In this document: positions 12,601 to 25,682 of the stretch, piece by piece
Layout of the letters: every line of letters starts with the position of its first letter
Position numbering within the stretch: position 1 is the stretch's first letter
Assembly: GCF_014851395.1 (NCBI RefSeq)
Contig: NW_024042261.1
Location: 35,365,942 to 35,429,941 of the forward strand
Direction of reading: 5' to 3'
DNA from: Micropterus salmoides
Taxonomy: Eukaryota; Chordata; Actinopteri; Centrarchiformes; Centrarchidae
Length of the DNA stretch: 64,000 nt
Notes under the pieces: generated by a model
Database searches by the model: none
The model's input: only the letters and a program-made list of their open reading frames with translations
Told to the model about the DNA's origin: nothing
Position numbers and translations under genes: made by a program

Positions 12601-14399
12601 ATGAAATGAAAATCCATGGTAGATCAGAGCTAACACTAAAGAGACATATTTAATTTTATGGGACTTTTACATCTATTCAACCTTATGTACAGTAGATGAT
12701 GAGATAATTTAATTAACTATGATTAAAAAACACACCTTTCACACATAGGCACAAAAATACGCAAACACACAAACACAGACATAAAAAAATGATCAATTTG
12801 GCAAATATGGAGAGAGAAGATAAGGAATAGATTGCCTATTAATCACTGTAAAGGTGGGGTAATTATTCTACAAATACTGTTATGTCATCCCATTGGATGG
12901 CTGCCCACATCATTACATGAATTGATGATTAAAACTGCAAAAAGCTTCTTTCACTTGAAGTGGAGTGTTGTTACTGTACACAAATAAGAAGCCTGATTAA
13001 TGCTTCAGTCTCATTGCACAGCAGTGCAATTCAAAAGACAGACTTACAACTTAGCAACACTTTCCTTCACTACTACTAGATGGAAATGCATCTAATTCGT
13101 TTAAAGTTTATTTGCACTTTTGCTTGGATATTTAATGTAGAAATGCTCAGACTGAAACAAAGAGGCTGATGTAGAGAAGAACATCCCATTGTCGCAAAAT
13201 GAGATGCCATGTTATCCTCTTTGTCTCAATATAATTTAGGTTGTGGCATCTTCACAAAGAAAACTTGAGGGCAAAATGAAAAACAGTCTCATGAAAAGCA
13301 CAGAGTGAGCGCTCTGTATAGAGTACTCCATATCTACAGTCCCTTTTGCTTTCCTTATTTGGCATAAGATACACAGGCACATGTGAGTTTCTGTAATCTG
13401 ACATTTTTTTATCTGGGTATCAAACTTTGCAAAATAAACATATGGGAATGTAAACTTGAAAATATTGTAAAGCAAAGAGAAAACAGATGAAGCAGAAACA
13501 GAAATAACAAATTGTGAAAGAGAAAGCAACAAAAACAACAACGGAAAGATAGAAAACATGCAGGTTTGGGACAAATGCTACAAACGTGGAGGTAATAGCC
13601 TGTTTGTCACTGCACATTACATGACAACCTGAGGAAAGACACCCACACACATGCAAACACACATATCTGCTCACAGAGTACTCTGTTGGAGTGAAATATA
13701 TAGTCATACACTTGTGTGTATGTGAGCATGAAATTGCAGTCGGAGATATACATTGTTGCTTCCAAACACACATTTATATATGGAACTAGACAAAGTCATA
13801 GGGAGCAGCTGGTTAATGTGTGACTGAACCCCCCCCACCCCACACACACACACACACATAGAGCAGTCATTGGTTTCCTGGCAGTGGATAACAGCAATGG
13901 TATGTTTAGTATTCAGAGAGAAGGAAGGAAACTAGAGGAGAGAGCGAGCTGGCTTCAGTAACAAAGCAGCCTCTTCGTGACTCCCCTCACTGAGACTCTT
14001 GTTGGATGAGTGTGTGTGTAGCTGGATCTCTCCCCATGAAACATTTGTTCATGCATAAACCAACTGCTCATCACAGTAGGTTGTGCTTCCTTGTATTTGT
14101 GTGTGTTTGTGACTGCACCATTTATTCCCACACAAATGCACAAAAAGCAGTTTACTTACCCAAATCAAACTCATGAGGTTGTGGGTGTTCAGCTTCCCTG
14201 AAACAGTTAAGGACATTTAATTAGTTGATATTCTGAACACAATGAATTACAGCAGGTTTAAGCAAACTTAAACTGAACAAATCAGAGGACTCTCTGAAAG
14301 ACTCTCTGAAATGCAATGTCCCTTCTCAGATGAAGGACTGCATCATATTTTCAGTATAGGTACAACACACACATTTACACACTGTAACCCTGTGTACAC
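9620..14399. other. No gene recognised; AT-rich with minor simple repeats
   Basis: Small CA tracts at 10729-10741 and 13842-13858, a purine-rich patch near 10570-10625 and another near 13915-13950. AT-rich elsewhere. I see no coding or RNA gene and no clear transposon ends. Confidence 0.55.
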
Positions 14400-15250
14400 T
14401 AGGGGTGGGAATTGCAGGGTACCTCACAATACGATACACGATACATGGCTCACGATAACGATAATATCACGATTCAGCAATTCTGCGATAATCGATATAT
14501 TGCTTAACATCACAATGTCTGTCTAACTATTAATACAAAATGCCCGTGAAAAGGTTTACTATTTATTTGCTGCAAATCCAAACTGTTAGAAAACAGCAAA
14601 ATTCTGCTCAGTCTGTAAATAAAACTATAGAGCAACGATGAACAATTATTATCAAAACATTTGTTTATAAAAGGCACATAAAATGCAGATTCACTGAATT
14701 TTTTTTTACAGCAAATACAAATTGCTGTGTACCACCTAAGTCTAATCTGTACATCACATTATATTAATAACTGTTCAGTGACACAGCGTTGTGCTGCCCT
14801 TTCTCTTCCTACTGATAGCTGTATTTTTAGGCCACTGGGAATGTTGGGTTTGAGTTATGACCCTTTGGGGTTGCTGTAGCTGGTCTGTAGAGTGCAGAAG
14901 CAGTGGAGTAATGTTAGCAGATCAAGACAGTGAAGTTAGCATCTCTTTTTTATTTCACACAGAGCTCAGGAAACATGTACTTTAAATATTTGCACAGTAT
15001 TTCACTCAGGATGTTCAGTATGTGAAGCAAAATGTGTAGTTTATGTTAAGATTGTATTTTCGCGATCGCGATGCTAATGTCCGTTAGCACGTTAATGGAG
15101 ATTCCTATTATATGTTAGCATTGAGCTAACCGTCGAAGCGCTATTTTTTTATTAATATTATGTATCGATATGATGGGCTGGATTATCGATACAGTATCAT
15201 GGAAAATAAAAAACGATATATTGCTTTATCAATTTATTGTCAGGCCCCTT
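14400..15250. mobile_element. hAT-like non-autonomous element
   Basis: Begins with TAGGGGTGGGAATT, typical of hAT ends, followed by repeated CGATA-rich sequence (14431-14500). It ends with further CGATA-rich sequence (15165-15225) and CAGGCCCCTT, whose reverse complement AAGGGGCCTG is a diverged partner of the left end. The 8 bases before the element (GTGTACAC, 14392-14399) match the 8 bases after it (GAGTACAC, 15251-15258) at 7 of 8 positions, as expected for a hAT target duplication, although the right copy merges into a CA repeat. No transposase frame is present in the 850 bp. Confidence 0.55.
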
Positions 15251-15251
15251 G

Positions 15252-15254
<3 letters not shown>

Positions 15255-15294
<40 letters not shown>
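15255..15294. repeat. (CA)n microsatellite
   Basis: About 20 AC units directly abutting the right end of the hAT-like element. Confidence 0.95.
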
Positions 15295-15297
<3 letters not shown>

Positions 15298-15316
15298 GGT
15301 GACCAGACGTCCCGAA
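15295..15316 (+). mobile_element. Short hAT-like terminal fragment
   Basis: TAGGGTGACCAGACGTCCC matches a terminal sequence common to vertebrate hAT-type repeats. Only this short end is recognisable. Confidence 0.35.
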
Positions 15317-15552
15317 AAATTAGACTTAACATGGGTTTTGATTATAACCTAATTAATCATTAAATACTGATCCTTGTATAGTTCTCTTGCTCCAGCAGGG
15401 GTTGCAGGTTATCTGTACATTGTGTCAACAGTGTTGTTATAGCCACAATGTAACACTCGTGCTCTTTTCCACCTTTTAGTTTTCTTGTGGTTAGTGAAAG
15501 TTACAGTTGCAAGAACAGGGGAAGTGTAGCTTCAGGGAGCCACACTAGAGAT

Positions 15553-15605
15553 CTTCAATTCAATAAAATTGTATTTATATAGCACCAAATCACAACAGTT
15601 ATCTC
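15553..15605. repeat. Fragment of an abundant teleost interspersed repeat
   Basis: TTCAATTCAATAAAATTGTA followed by TTTATATAGCACCAAATCAC is a signature of a very common fish repeat end. The remainder of the element is absent or unrecognisable, and a CA repeat follows 65 bp later. Confidence 0.5.
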
Positions 15606-15668
15606 ATCTAGACCCCACAATTATTTACAGAAAACTATATATATATATACCCATTCTCACACACATTC

Positions 15669-15669
<1 letters not shown>

Positions 15670-15716
<47 letters not shown>
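15670..15716. repeat. (CA)n microsatellite
   Basis: About 23 uninterrupted CA units. Confidence 0.95.
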
Positions 15717-15717
<1 letters not shown>

Positions 15718-15719
15718 TT

Positions 15720-18700
15720 CCTCAGAGATCGATCTGCCACAGTGCAGCATCCTTCCAATACCAAACCAATTTCTATTCAGCCTCAATATCCTGAGACACT
15801 CAACCAAAACAAAACCATTTCAGCTCAATAAAGAACCTTTTGGCTTTTACAGTTTGGCGGAAAATGAGTTCTCAGTGAGAATCAGTAGTCAATTTTTCTA
15901 TTAAGAACATTATTACTTATTTGTCTTGAGTGTTGTGTGTTTTGGTGCCAATTACTCCAGCCACAGAGTTATACAGGGGCAATTCAATAGTGTCTTTGGT
16001 CTGAGAGGTTTTATCAGCGGCTGCTTTAATCCTTTAAATCCTCAGTTTTCATTTATTCTTGCAGCCATGGTTGGGTGTTTTTCTTACTTCCTTACTACAA
16101 CTCAACAAGTAAAATATGAACCTGCCTGGGTAAATAACATAATAAGACAGAGCATTGAGACTTAGAATGAGTGGGAATTTAAACACCTCAGCGGGCTGTG
16201 GGGGTCATGAGATGATTTCTAGCCAAGGATGCAGTAACTAATTCAGCAATCTGCCTGCCTATCTGACTGTCTGTCCACCTGTCCACCTCTTTGGCTTACC
16301 ACTTGTTGAGACGTGCCTAAGATAGTGAAGAGGCCTTCCACCTTCACAGAACAAGGCCAAGTAGATTGATTATTGATCAGTTTGCACAAAAGAAAAATAA
16401 AAAAATTGTGTGTGTGTGTGTAAGAGACAAGAAAACAGAAGAATGGCGACAGAGAAAGAAAACAGACTAAAAGAGGTCAGAAAGTGTAAAAAACACTCAG
16501 AGCCTAAGCAGCCAGCTGACAGGTGCAGGAACGCTCCAGAATGAGAACAAGAGAGGGACGAGTGTGTTCCCACACATTATAAACTCTTAAAGATCCATTC
16601 AAGTCAATACTGTCATGTCACAGATTTGATCAGAGGGTAGCTTTAATCTTTGGCCCGTTAATCAGACAACAGACACGTTTCATTTGGCCTGTCATCAAGT
16701 TACTCACAAAATTAACGTTAATTAGCGACAGCTGATATTATCAACTGCCCACCACATTTGTCATTATAACAGGTGAGAAGCTGCTGTCTGAAGGTTTTGT
16801 ACACTGCTCTTTCACTGCTAATTATAATTAGCATCTTAGTTTAGCGAATATTGTGCCGGCGTTCTGCAAACCTAGTCTGAATTGAAGATGCACCCATATA
16901 AATTTTCACATTCACACACTATTTTAACTCTCATATGCAGTGAAATGCTGGCAGTGTAGAGCCATCTGTCGTTAAGAAGAGCAGTGTTGCAACACCAGCA
17001 GGCTGAGGTGGACAAAGCAGTTCAGTAAAGAAAGGACTGGATTTTGAGCAGTTTTATATTAGCAGATCCATTCAAATATGCCAAGATTGGCCCCAATACA
17101 TCTCAGGACATCTTGAGTTAAATAGAAGTAAGTATTCTCTAACTTCAGACCATCTTGCAATGAGATCACAAAAGCTGCAACACCAAATCTGTGTGTATGG
17201 TGCAATGTAACACATAACATAAGATAAGTGAGTTTGGCAAAACAGGTAAACTGCAGGGTCAACTTTTAACCTATGTTAGTTTTGACAGATTTACTGTATA
17301 TAGTGTATGTGTTGTGCTGAAATATTCCCTGGTTTGATACAAGGAATGTACAACATTAAACATAGTTAGTCAATATTGGCAAGAGATAAATAATCAGTTG
17401 TTTGGCAAAAACCTGAATATTGAATGTAGCAATTGTTTTTTGTCTGCCTGGAAAATGCCTTCTTGGCAAGCTAATTCCATGACTTAAAATGAATGTGAGC
17501 CATGGGGTGTAAAGTGAGGGAGCCAATAGCCCCTCACCTACTTCCTACCCCCTACTTCCGGCGCACTTGGTTGGACCACATCCATCTTCGAACTACTACT
17601 CTCCACTACACATCTTTAAAGTTTTGTGAGTGCATCTTGCACACACCACTTGCATCACATTGACAAATTCTATCCACGATACAGACATATAAAAACCTGG
17701 CAAAGAACTCAAAAACATGACGGCACACAGACGAGGTTTGCTGACATTTGTACTTGTGAGAAGGGAAGCAAAGAGTAGAAAAGAGGAGAACCAGATTAAG
17801 ACACTCACTTGCTGATATTGACCAGCTGCAAGTAACAGTGTATTGTGATATAAATAAAAAACTGTTCATCTGTTTAGTCAGGTCATCATTCAAAGCCAGA
17901 TCAAGCATTTTGTTTAGGTCACAAATTTGTTGTACTGCCTGTATGACTATGACAGATCTAATTTTATTTCTAATATAACATATCGTCATCACACCACCAT
18001 GTTGCTACAGTACCAAGCTTACCAAACTAGAGAATGTCTCACTGCCTTGATGATGAACTATGGACGGGGGCCAACTTCTCAAGACTCTAAAGTGTTGATT
18101 CAAATACTAGCATGCAATGGATCCCAAAGTTAGAAGGAAGGACCTGATTTAAGCTTCTAGATCACACTGGCTCACAATTAACATCATTCATTGGTTGGGA
18201 GGTGCACTGAAGCACAAAAGCAATTAAAAAGGCACATAAATTATGATATTTTTAGGCCTTATGGGATTGACTTGGCAATGTTGAGTGCACAAGCTCTTTA
18301 CATCATTTCAAAAATGCCTTAGATGGGTTTGTAACGCTTCATGCCCAAATGCAACAGAATAATTAACAAATTTTCACGTGAGGCTGTCAGTTGACTGTTG
18401 TTTTGGGAGTGGCACCTGCATTTCATCACCACCAACAGTAAATGTGTTTTCAGTTAAATGACCGAGTACAAAGTCAGACTGCTTCATACGTTTGTCCTCA
18501 AGATTCATATCATGTTCAGCTGACAAGAGTCATGCCACAGGCTAACTGCTGTCATGTGTTGTAGCATGTTTTCTGACTGTCTTAATTAGCTTTTGCTCAT
18601 CATTATCATTGCTTCCTATAAGCTACTGCTAAATGTGAACATCGTAATTAACAAGTACACATTCTGCCCGGTCCAACAACACATCGGTGGTGATGTCAGA

Positions 18701-19078
18701 GATCTAATTAGTTATCACATCACCAACTGGAAGTAACAAATTACATTTTTATTCTTGTTACAATGACCGAGCACGTTTTTGTGTACTAGTAATCGAAGTA
18801 CTGTTAAGTTACTGTTTTAAATTCAAGCTATGGAGAATGGCATTAAGGTATAACTCTGAAACAAAGAACTGAACTGAATAAGTGTCTGATTCACAACGCA
18901 GCACAAAGCCAAAATACTTTTTCACAGTACTACCCTACGGTTGTTTAGATGTCCTGTTATAATCACACCTGCCAGCCAATCAGAGGATGGTGATGATATG
19001 AGCTGATATGGAATATATGAGACAAACTATGACAAGAGAGAGAGAGGACAAATATTATGAAGGCTAGAGGCAAGAAAC
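15720..19078. other. No gene recognised; possible conserved non-coding block inside
   Basis: No domain-bearing frame or transposon end seen. The block 16640-16860 is annotated separately because of dense homeodomain-type core motifs. Two overlapping minus-strand frames at about 17600-17990 have no recognisable content. Confidence 0.55.
16640..16860. promoter_or_regulatory. Candidate conserved non-coding element (weak)
   Basis: Clusters TAAT/ATTA cores: CCGTTAATC (about 16657), GTTAATTAGCGAC (about 16718) and AATTATAATTAGC (about 16820). GACAGCTGATA (E-box plus GATA-like) and CAGGTG lie nearby. There is no coding frame or repeat signature. Such density is seen in vertebrate developmental enhancers but also arises by chance in AT-rich DNA. 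Confidence 0.2.

Positions 19079-19138
<60 letters not shown>
19079..19138. repeat. (CA)n microsatellite
   Basis: About 30 uninterrupted CA units. It also generates a poly-Cys/Val chance frame on the minus strand. Confidence 0.97.
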
Positions 19139-19142
<4 letters not shown>

Positions 19143-19222
19143 TATTTCTATCTCCCAACCATGTAGAAAGTTGTTTTCATTGCTAGGTGACAAGAAAAAA
19201 TGAGCAACTCTCCTCGTGTTGT

Positions 19223-19243
19223 TTGTGTGTGTGTGTGTGTGTG
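19223..19243. repeat. (TG)n microsatellite
   Basis: About ten TG units, 85 bp from the CA tract and in opposite orientation. Confidence 0.92.
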
Positions 19244-19459
19244 CGAGGTCAACAAGGAAAAGAGAGAGAGAGTTAGTGCATCTGATGTGTTTTGGTCTTG
19301 TTTTTCTTTATCTGTCAACCACGCTTTGTCTCTCTTGTCTTGTTATTATGCTTCCAGCATCTACACACACACACGCAGTCCCACACGTACACACATTTTC
19401 ACAGGACTAATAATATTGTGCAACAGTAAACAAGAGAAGCAGGTATGAGCCAATATCAG

Positions 19460-19488
19460 GACACACACACACACACACACACACACAT
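19460..19488. repeat. (CA)n microsatellite
   Basis: About 14 CA units. Interrupted CA-rich sequence recurs at 19581-19614. Confidence 0.92.
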
Positions 19489-20387
19489 ACTTGCATGCAC
19501 AGACAACATACAACACATGCTCTGACAGGGTAGATAAAATGTCTACAGCTCAACAGTAAACAAATAATATTTCAGTGTTAATACACACACAAACACACAC
19601 ATATACACACACGTATACTGTAAAGACAAACTCAATGAAGCATGAGGCCAGTGCAGGTTGCACATTGATTTTCCCCTCCAAACAACAATCATATTGTTAC
19701 CCAAGGATCCCAAATTGTAGGAAAGCTCACGCAGAGAAGGCAAGTCTTTCAAGAACTGATGTATAGTAAATGTCCGTAGTCTTTGGTATCAGCAAATTTC
19801 AGTCCAAGTCCAAAAACAAAAATGAGGCAATGCATGAACACTGATTAATTCTGGTCACCTTAAACATACATAGAAGCAACTGCACACTTTGTTCTGCATA
19901 ATTTTCAAACCATAAACAAACTGCATGAAGTCTGATTGGAACCAGACCAGCCTTTTAGGCGGTGTTGGCCTGGTTGTTTAGAGCTCAATTAAATAACCAA
20001 ATACACCAGAGTTCATTTAAACTCACTGCACAGTGTTTGTAGTGTATCTTACTTTTTTTTGCCTCAAGCAAGATTTGAAATGTTTGTTTTTTATCAACAT
20101 GAGAGAAAACTTCAAATCCACTTACTCAACTTGTCAAGATCTCCCTCTGCATAAAATACTTCGATAGAAATCCAACTACTGCCTTTCTACTGATCCAATC
20201 AGAGCTCAGGCATTCAAAGTCAGAATCCATCAGACAGGATATTAAAATGTTGTAAATTGTTTATTTTGGCATCACAGCCACCTTTACCTCTACCACTGCA
20301 GGTCAAATTAAATATGGTGTCTCTATGAGTTGCTGTGTGTCTGTGTGACAGGTAAGAGGTAAAGTTCACCCCAAAACTCCAAAGAGA

Positions 20388-20423
20388 ACATATTCACATA
20401 TTCACATATTCACATATTCTCAC
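20388..20423. repeat. 8-bp tandem repeat (CATATTCA)n
   Basis: About four copies of an 8-bp unit reading CATATTCA in tandem. Confidence 0.85.
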
Positions 20424-22499
20424 CATGGTACTCAGTTTCAATACTTGTCATTGAGGAAACCATTAGCACTAAGCATATTGGTCCAGACTCTGCTGTTAAA
20501 GAAACAGTAATGAGGAGGCAGAGATTGGGGGAGCGAGGTGACTGGATAGATGAATACCTGGAGTGAGACGTGAAAACAGGGAACAACAGTCTGGTCTGTT
20601 AATGGGAGATTCTGATGTTGCATTTATTTATCAGTTTACATAAAAAGGGTCATTAGGTTGCAATTTCAGTGAAATTGAACAGTAAATGTAGACGTTTGTG
20701 ATGGAATAGGAGTCTGAAGACAAACAGAAAGGACCTAAATTCAAAATGACAGATAATCCCTTTCACAACATGTGTTGCCCAGTGGTGGGTGGGGAGGTCC
20801 AGACAGTTGCTTACACACCACAGCAGGCGCCAGACAAGAAAAATGGAAATATAACTGGGTGACGGGCGTGAATTTAAGGTGCTTTGAAAGGGTGTGAAAA
20901 TGTGTGTGTAGATTGCCATTCTTTGAACAAGTTATCTTGTTTAATTCTGACTCAGTAGTCTTCTCATGTGTGTGAATTTACTTTCTTGCAGTGATTTTAC
21001 ACTGCACACACATTGGAAAGAATGGTTTTCATGTTACTAACTAACCATAATTAGTAACAGAGCTTGCAATAAGGTGCTCCATAAATATGTTAAAGTAAAA
21101 ACACAACTTTTTTGCCACACTTTGTGACACTAATATGATGTTCACGAAATAGCTCCACATCCAAAATCCTCACAGGTGGCAGACAGAAGAATCAACTAAG
21201 TGTGATACTTATTAGCATCAAATAAATATGACATTTACAAACACAGTCTTTATCAGACAACACCAGCAGACATTTCACCTATTTCACAGGTGTGTGCAAT
21301 TAATTTATTCTATTCTATTTCTTCTCTTTTTCTTTCTGATGACAAGCGTCTGTCTGGAAATGTCACCTTTATTAGCCGTTGATGAACAATACATCTTGCC
21401 TGTTTCTACTTTGTGATAGGATGTTAGCCGGTGGGCAATCAAACATCCTAATGAACAACCTTTATCATCATTTACCATATAAATTTGGCTTGTCGGCAAG
21501 TTTAGTTTACTGCCAGATGCGCAGTCATCTAATATATCATCAATATATATCAATCTGCTTGTGTACAATACCCTAAGTCTCATCTTAGCCTCATTGGTCA
21601 GTGTGTGGAGAACAAATCACAGGACTGAACCATGACTGGTCAATTATCAGTGCTGCTGCAATCACTCCATGAAGTACCTCATCAGGTTAAGCTCATTTAA
21701 CAAGTTAGATTCTGCTCCCAATGGATATCTGCCCACTCAGATGGGATCCAGATATCATAACAGTCAGAAAAAATATTTCTCATTTTCAGCTGCTGGTGCC
21801 TATTTAGTGCTGAGATCCACAATTATGAAAAGATGGATAAGAGAAAGAGATCGAGTCATTTCTTGCACCGACCAAGAAGCAGAATTTGGTGTTAGCACTT
21901 TTTTATATCCTCACTGCCAGTTCTGTTTTAACAACCGAACAGAGCAGTCAATTACCAGCTCACTACCACAGAGTATAAGAGTTCAATTAACCCATGTGAA
22001 AAGCACAAAACACACATCCATTTTCAAAACCAGCTGCACATCCATTATGAGTTCAGCCCACCAGAGCATTTCAATTCCCTCATCCACAATCACAAACAAT
22101 ACAATTTACAAGATTCAGGCAGAGGTCAGGCCATCAGTTGTATGAGCATGCTAAGTGTTACGAAGGCTGGTGTGGAGTCGTAGTGATTATAGCCCTAGAG
22201 AAATGTTCACATGGTCCAGTGCTTATTTCTCTCATTATTTCTTTTCACTTGTTTCTTACAGCCCTACAAGAAAACAGGGAATTAAATTCAGAAAATAAAA
22301 AAACACAAATTTCTCTGATTAATACACTATTTATTCCTTTGATTTCCTTATTGTGCAGATTTCAGGATTACTATCAGTGTTCTGTGGAAGGGCCCTCACT
22401 CAAGTAGCATTCTGCTAATTCTCTGATAATAAGGTCAAATGATCTATTTGCGTGTTTAGTATTTCAGGGACAAATCGCAGCTAGAGGCCAGCCAGGTGC

Positions 22500-22690
22500 T
22501 GCTCTGATTTCAGAAACGACGGACTAGTTTCCTGGAGTGTCGTTTTCCTGGCTGATTGTTTAGAGGCAGCAGCTTTTATTTGAAAGAAAGAGGCTTCAGA
22601 GACAAGTGAAATTTGCTATGGCCATCTGCCTTCTACCATCATTAGCTGACAACCAGTGCAGGGTACTAATTGAATTACAGTTGTGCTCGT
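22500..22690. promoter_or_regulatory. Candidate conserved non-coding element (weak)
   Basis: Balanced composition compared with its AT-rich surroundings, with E-box CATCTG (about 22624), CATTAGCTGACA, and the homeodomain-type pair TAATTGAATTA (about 22667). No repeat or coding signature. Speculative. Confidence 0.2.
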
Positions 22691-24949
22691 TTCTTTCTGC
22701 AAGCAGCTTTAGATAACCCAATCAGCTCTGATGCTGCTGTCGTGGATTCCCTTTGATGTCTGGTGTCCCAAAAATACTGAAGACAGAAGGGTTTGTGTGC
22801 CTAATGTGCCAGCAAAGTACAAGAAAAAATGGTTTATAGAGTTTAAGGCAGAAAGATAAGAGGCAGATTTACACTCATGGTTCAAAATAACGGTCTAGTC
22901 ATGAGAGACTGGCACATTTTTTTATTTGTTTGCTTTCTCTTTCCTTCTCTTTTATTAATCATCACAATGAAATCATTTAAGGCTTGTTTTGGAATATTTT
23001 CTTCTGCGGCGAGTGTTAAAGGCACTAAATGGGCTTTATTCTTTATGCTTTTCTCACAAATGTGCTTCCCCAGAGTCAAACAAGTCCTGGCTGACATTTT
23101 AGTAACAGGCGTCTCTCAGCATAGTGATGAATTAAAAGTTTAGCATCATTTCTAGCTTGCAGGGTGACAAAGAGAAGCCATTTTAATAGAAAAAACTGCA
23201 TATTTTACTAGCAAATACTTTGTGAAAGCAAATGGGGATCCAAATAAAGAATAAAGAGCCTTCTATTACTACCTCCTGCATATGTGACATTTAATAAAAT
23301 ATGTTAATGTTTTAGCCCACAGATTGAATAAAATGTGACACATTTGGGTGGTGATAGAGGGAAACTATGGTGCTTCCATGACAGAGGGGCACACCTCCCA
23401 GGAGCCCTGCCACATGTCTCACCTTCACCACCCTGGGGTCATGAAAGTGTTCTACTGTACATCCAAAAAGATTGTAAAATTGAAAAGCAATCATTGATTG
23501 TTCACTCATACGTAGGAAAAACTTTTTATATAATAAAGATATTCTCTGACATTAAAGTCACAAATTTATGAGATCTCAGAAAATAGTACCTGTCAGATAT
23601 GGTTGTGTTATTAAGGCTCTATTCAAAGCAGGGTATGCAGATGTTAATAACAAGAGCTGTCATATATAAGCTAATTTCACCAACCAGTATTATGAGATTC
23701 TTATAAAAAAACATAAATATTAGTGAAGAACTGCAGACAAATAACTAAGATGTGGGACATGCTTTCCCTCATACCTGCCTAACCTGTCAGAAAGCTCCAC
23801 CTCTTCTCTTATGTCTGCAATGACTCTCGTCTTGTATTATTAAATTCAGTGTGTAAATTTACGACATTCTGAGTTTTTTTCTCCAAATATTACCCCCCTC
23901 CCCCAGCCTTGACATGTATTTATTTTTAATCTACAATGGCCCTGATATGCCGTTGAAAGGAACAGGCATATTTTTGATGTTAAACATACATTTCTTATGA
24001 TAGTAGATAGCCGGCACTTCATCACTCAGACGGATTCATTAAACATCTTGCACAGGAACATGCTGCCTTTAATGTGCTTACAGAGCTAAGACGCTCTACA
24101 CTGTACGTGCCTCCACAATATGGCACTTCATAACTAATTATTTCCCCGTTTATCACTTTCTCCTTCTCTGTTCTTTCTCCCACTTTCCATCCTTTCCTTT
24201 TGTCAGTTTCTGTCAAGAACCACTGACTTTGTAAATCAATTTACATAATTTTCAGCATAGTGTTCACACATCTTAATAGCTCGAGACTAACATACCGTTG
24301 GTTCAGCAGGACTTCCATGCAGTGACTTCCAAGTCACAAAAGAAAAGGATGGTTTGGGTGGCTTTCCAAAACAAAGAACCGAAAACTGAGACACTTTAAT
24401 GTCTGATTTTCTGCTATGTGCTGTTCTTGTCTCTTGTCACAAAGGATTAAATATGGTTAGCATATTATGTACGAATATTTCGATAGCTACGTCACTAATG
24501 TTTGAGTGTCTCCAGAATGAGTGCAGAAACATGCAGCTCACGTATTGACTTTCACTGTGAATAAACATTGATTTTTATGATACACAGGGATAAGGCAGGA
24601 CCTGATGCCTGTTGCATGCCTGCAATTGGTAAAGGGTGGGTTAGCATGGATTTGTGTAATTATTTTTGATCGTTGCAGAATGATGGAAAAAGATTGGGAA
24701 AAAAGGGCCAAAAATATTTGGAGTAGATTATAAAAAAAGCCTCCCATAAAGTGAGCTCCATGCCTGCAGTCATTGTCTAGGACAAAAGTGTCACTGACTC
24801 TTAAAAATGTTAGCTGTAATCATTTTGAAATAGAGCTCTTACATTTTTAACATGATGGACAATACAGAATCGGGGGACGCGCGGGCTGCACCTAAATTAG
24901 ACCACCTTTCCTATATTCCCTTCTGAATTATTGAGAGTCCAGGATTAGA

Positions 24950-25060
24950 TCCATAACCACACTTAATCATCCCTGGACCCCTGCAGGCCTTCACCTGTCA
25001 CTGGGCAGAGGATGCAAATTTCCTGAATTTCACAAATAATAACTGAAATAGATGAAATGT
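24950..25060. promoter_or_regulatory. Candidate conserved non-coding element with octamer site (weak)
   Basis: Contains the POU octamer ATGCAAAT at about 25012-25019, with CACCTGTCA (E-box) 20 bp upstream and AACCACA (Runx-like) near 24955. No repeat or coding signature. Speculative. Confidence 0.2.
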
Positions 25061-25260
25061 TACTTTTTGCTCCCTGACCTGAACTCTGGGTCAAAGTATC
25101 ACTCTCACTGACCGACAGCAGTAGCTTCCTTTTGAATTAATCCATTATTTAGACCTTCATGCCAAGGCAGATGGCAGCGCTGAGATGAAAAGGAACGATG
25201 GAGCGGGCTCCCATCATTCAATTAAAGGAGCAGGCTCACAGTCGACTCGTGACCAACACA

Positions 25261-25560
25261 TCACAACAGAGGGAGAGAAGGAGAGCGGTAAAAGGAACAA
25301 ATAGCTGCTATAAATCTTTCAGATTGTAACAGAGACACAAAACACAAGCACTCTGTGGAAATGGCATGTAACATTAGAGGGAGGGCATGAAGGAGAAAAA
25401 GGGAGATAGGAAAGAGAAAGAGAGAGAAAACACAAGCGCTCTGGAAAAAAATGTAATCAAAGTTTAGTGAACACGGGCCTGAGATGGAGATGCAACACAA
25501 TATAGAGGAGAATAGACTGTAGAGAAAGATTAATTTAGAGAAGCAGAGAAAAAACACTGG
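25261..25560. repeat. Polypurine (A/G-rich) tract
   Basis: GAGAGA/GGGAGG-rich on the plus strand, giving a pyrimidine-coded chance frame on the minus strand at 25261-25557. Confidence 0.65.
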
Positions 25561-25682
25561 GGACTCGCCCTTCTACAGGAACTCAGACAGAGAGGAGACT
25601 AAAAAAACAATCCTTTATAAAGCATTAATAACTGTGGCAGGGTTCATCATTATTTAAAAGAATACAATGTCTAATTAATAAT

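Larger units (their letters stand above)
19489..25682. other. No gene recognised; long unannotated stretch
   Basis: AT-rich DNA with no transposon end I recognise. The largest frame (21669-22145, plus strand, 158 codons) is Ser/Thr-rich with no domain and no splice or promoter support. Two sub-blocks with motif clusters and one short tandem repeat are listed separately. A purine-rich stretch lies at 25261-25560. Confidence 0.5.

Noticed and set aside
21669..22145. 158-codon plus-strand open frame
   Set aside because: No domain or signal recognised, and intron-like composition around it.
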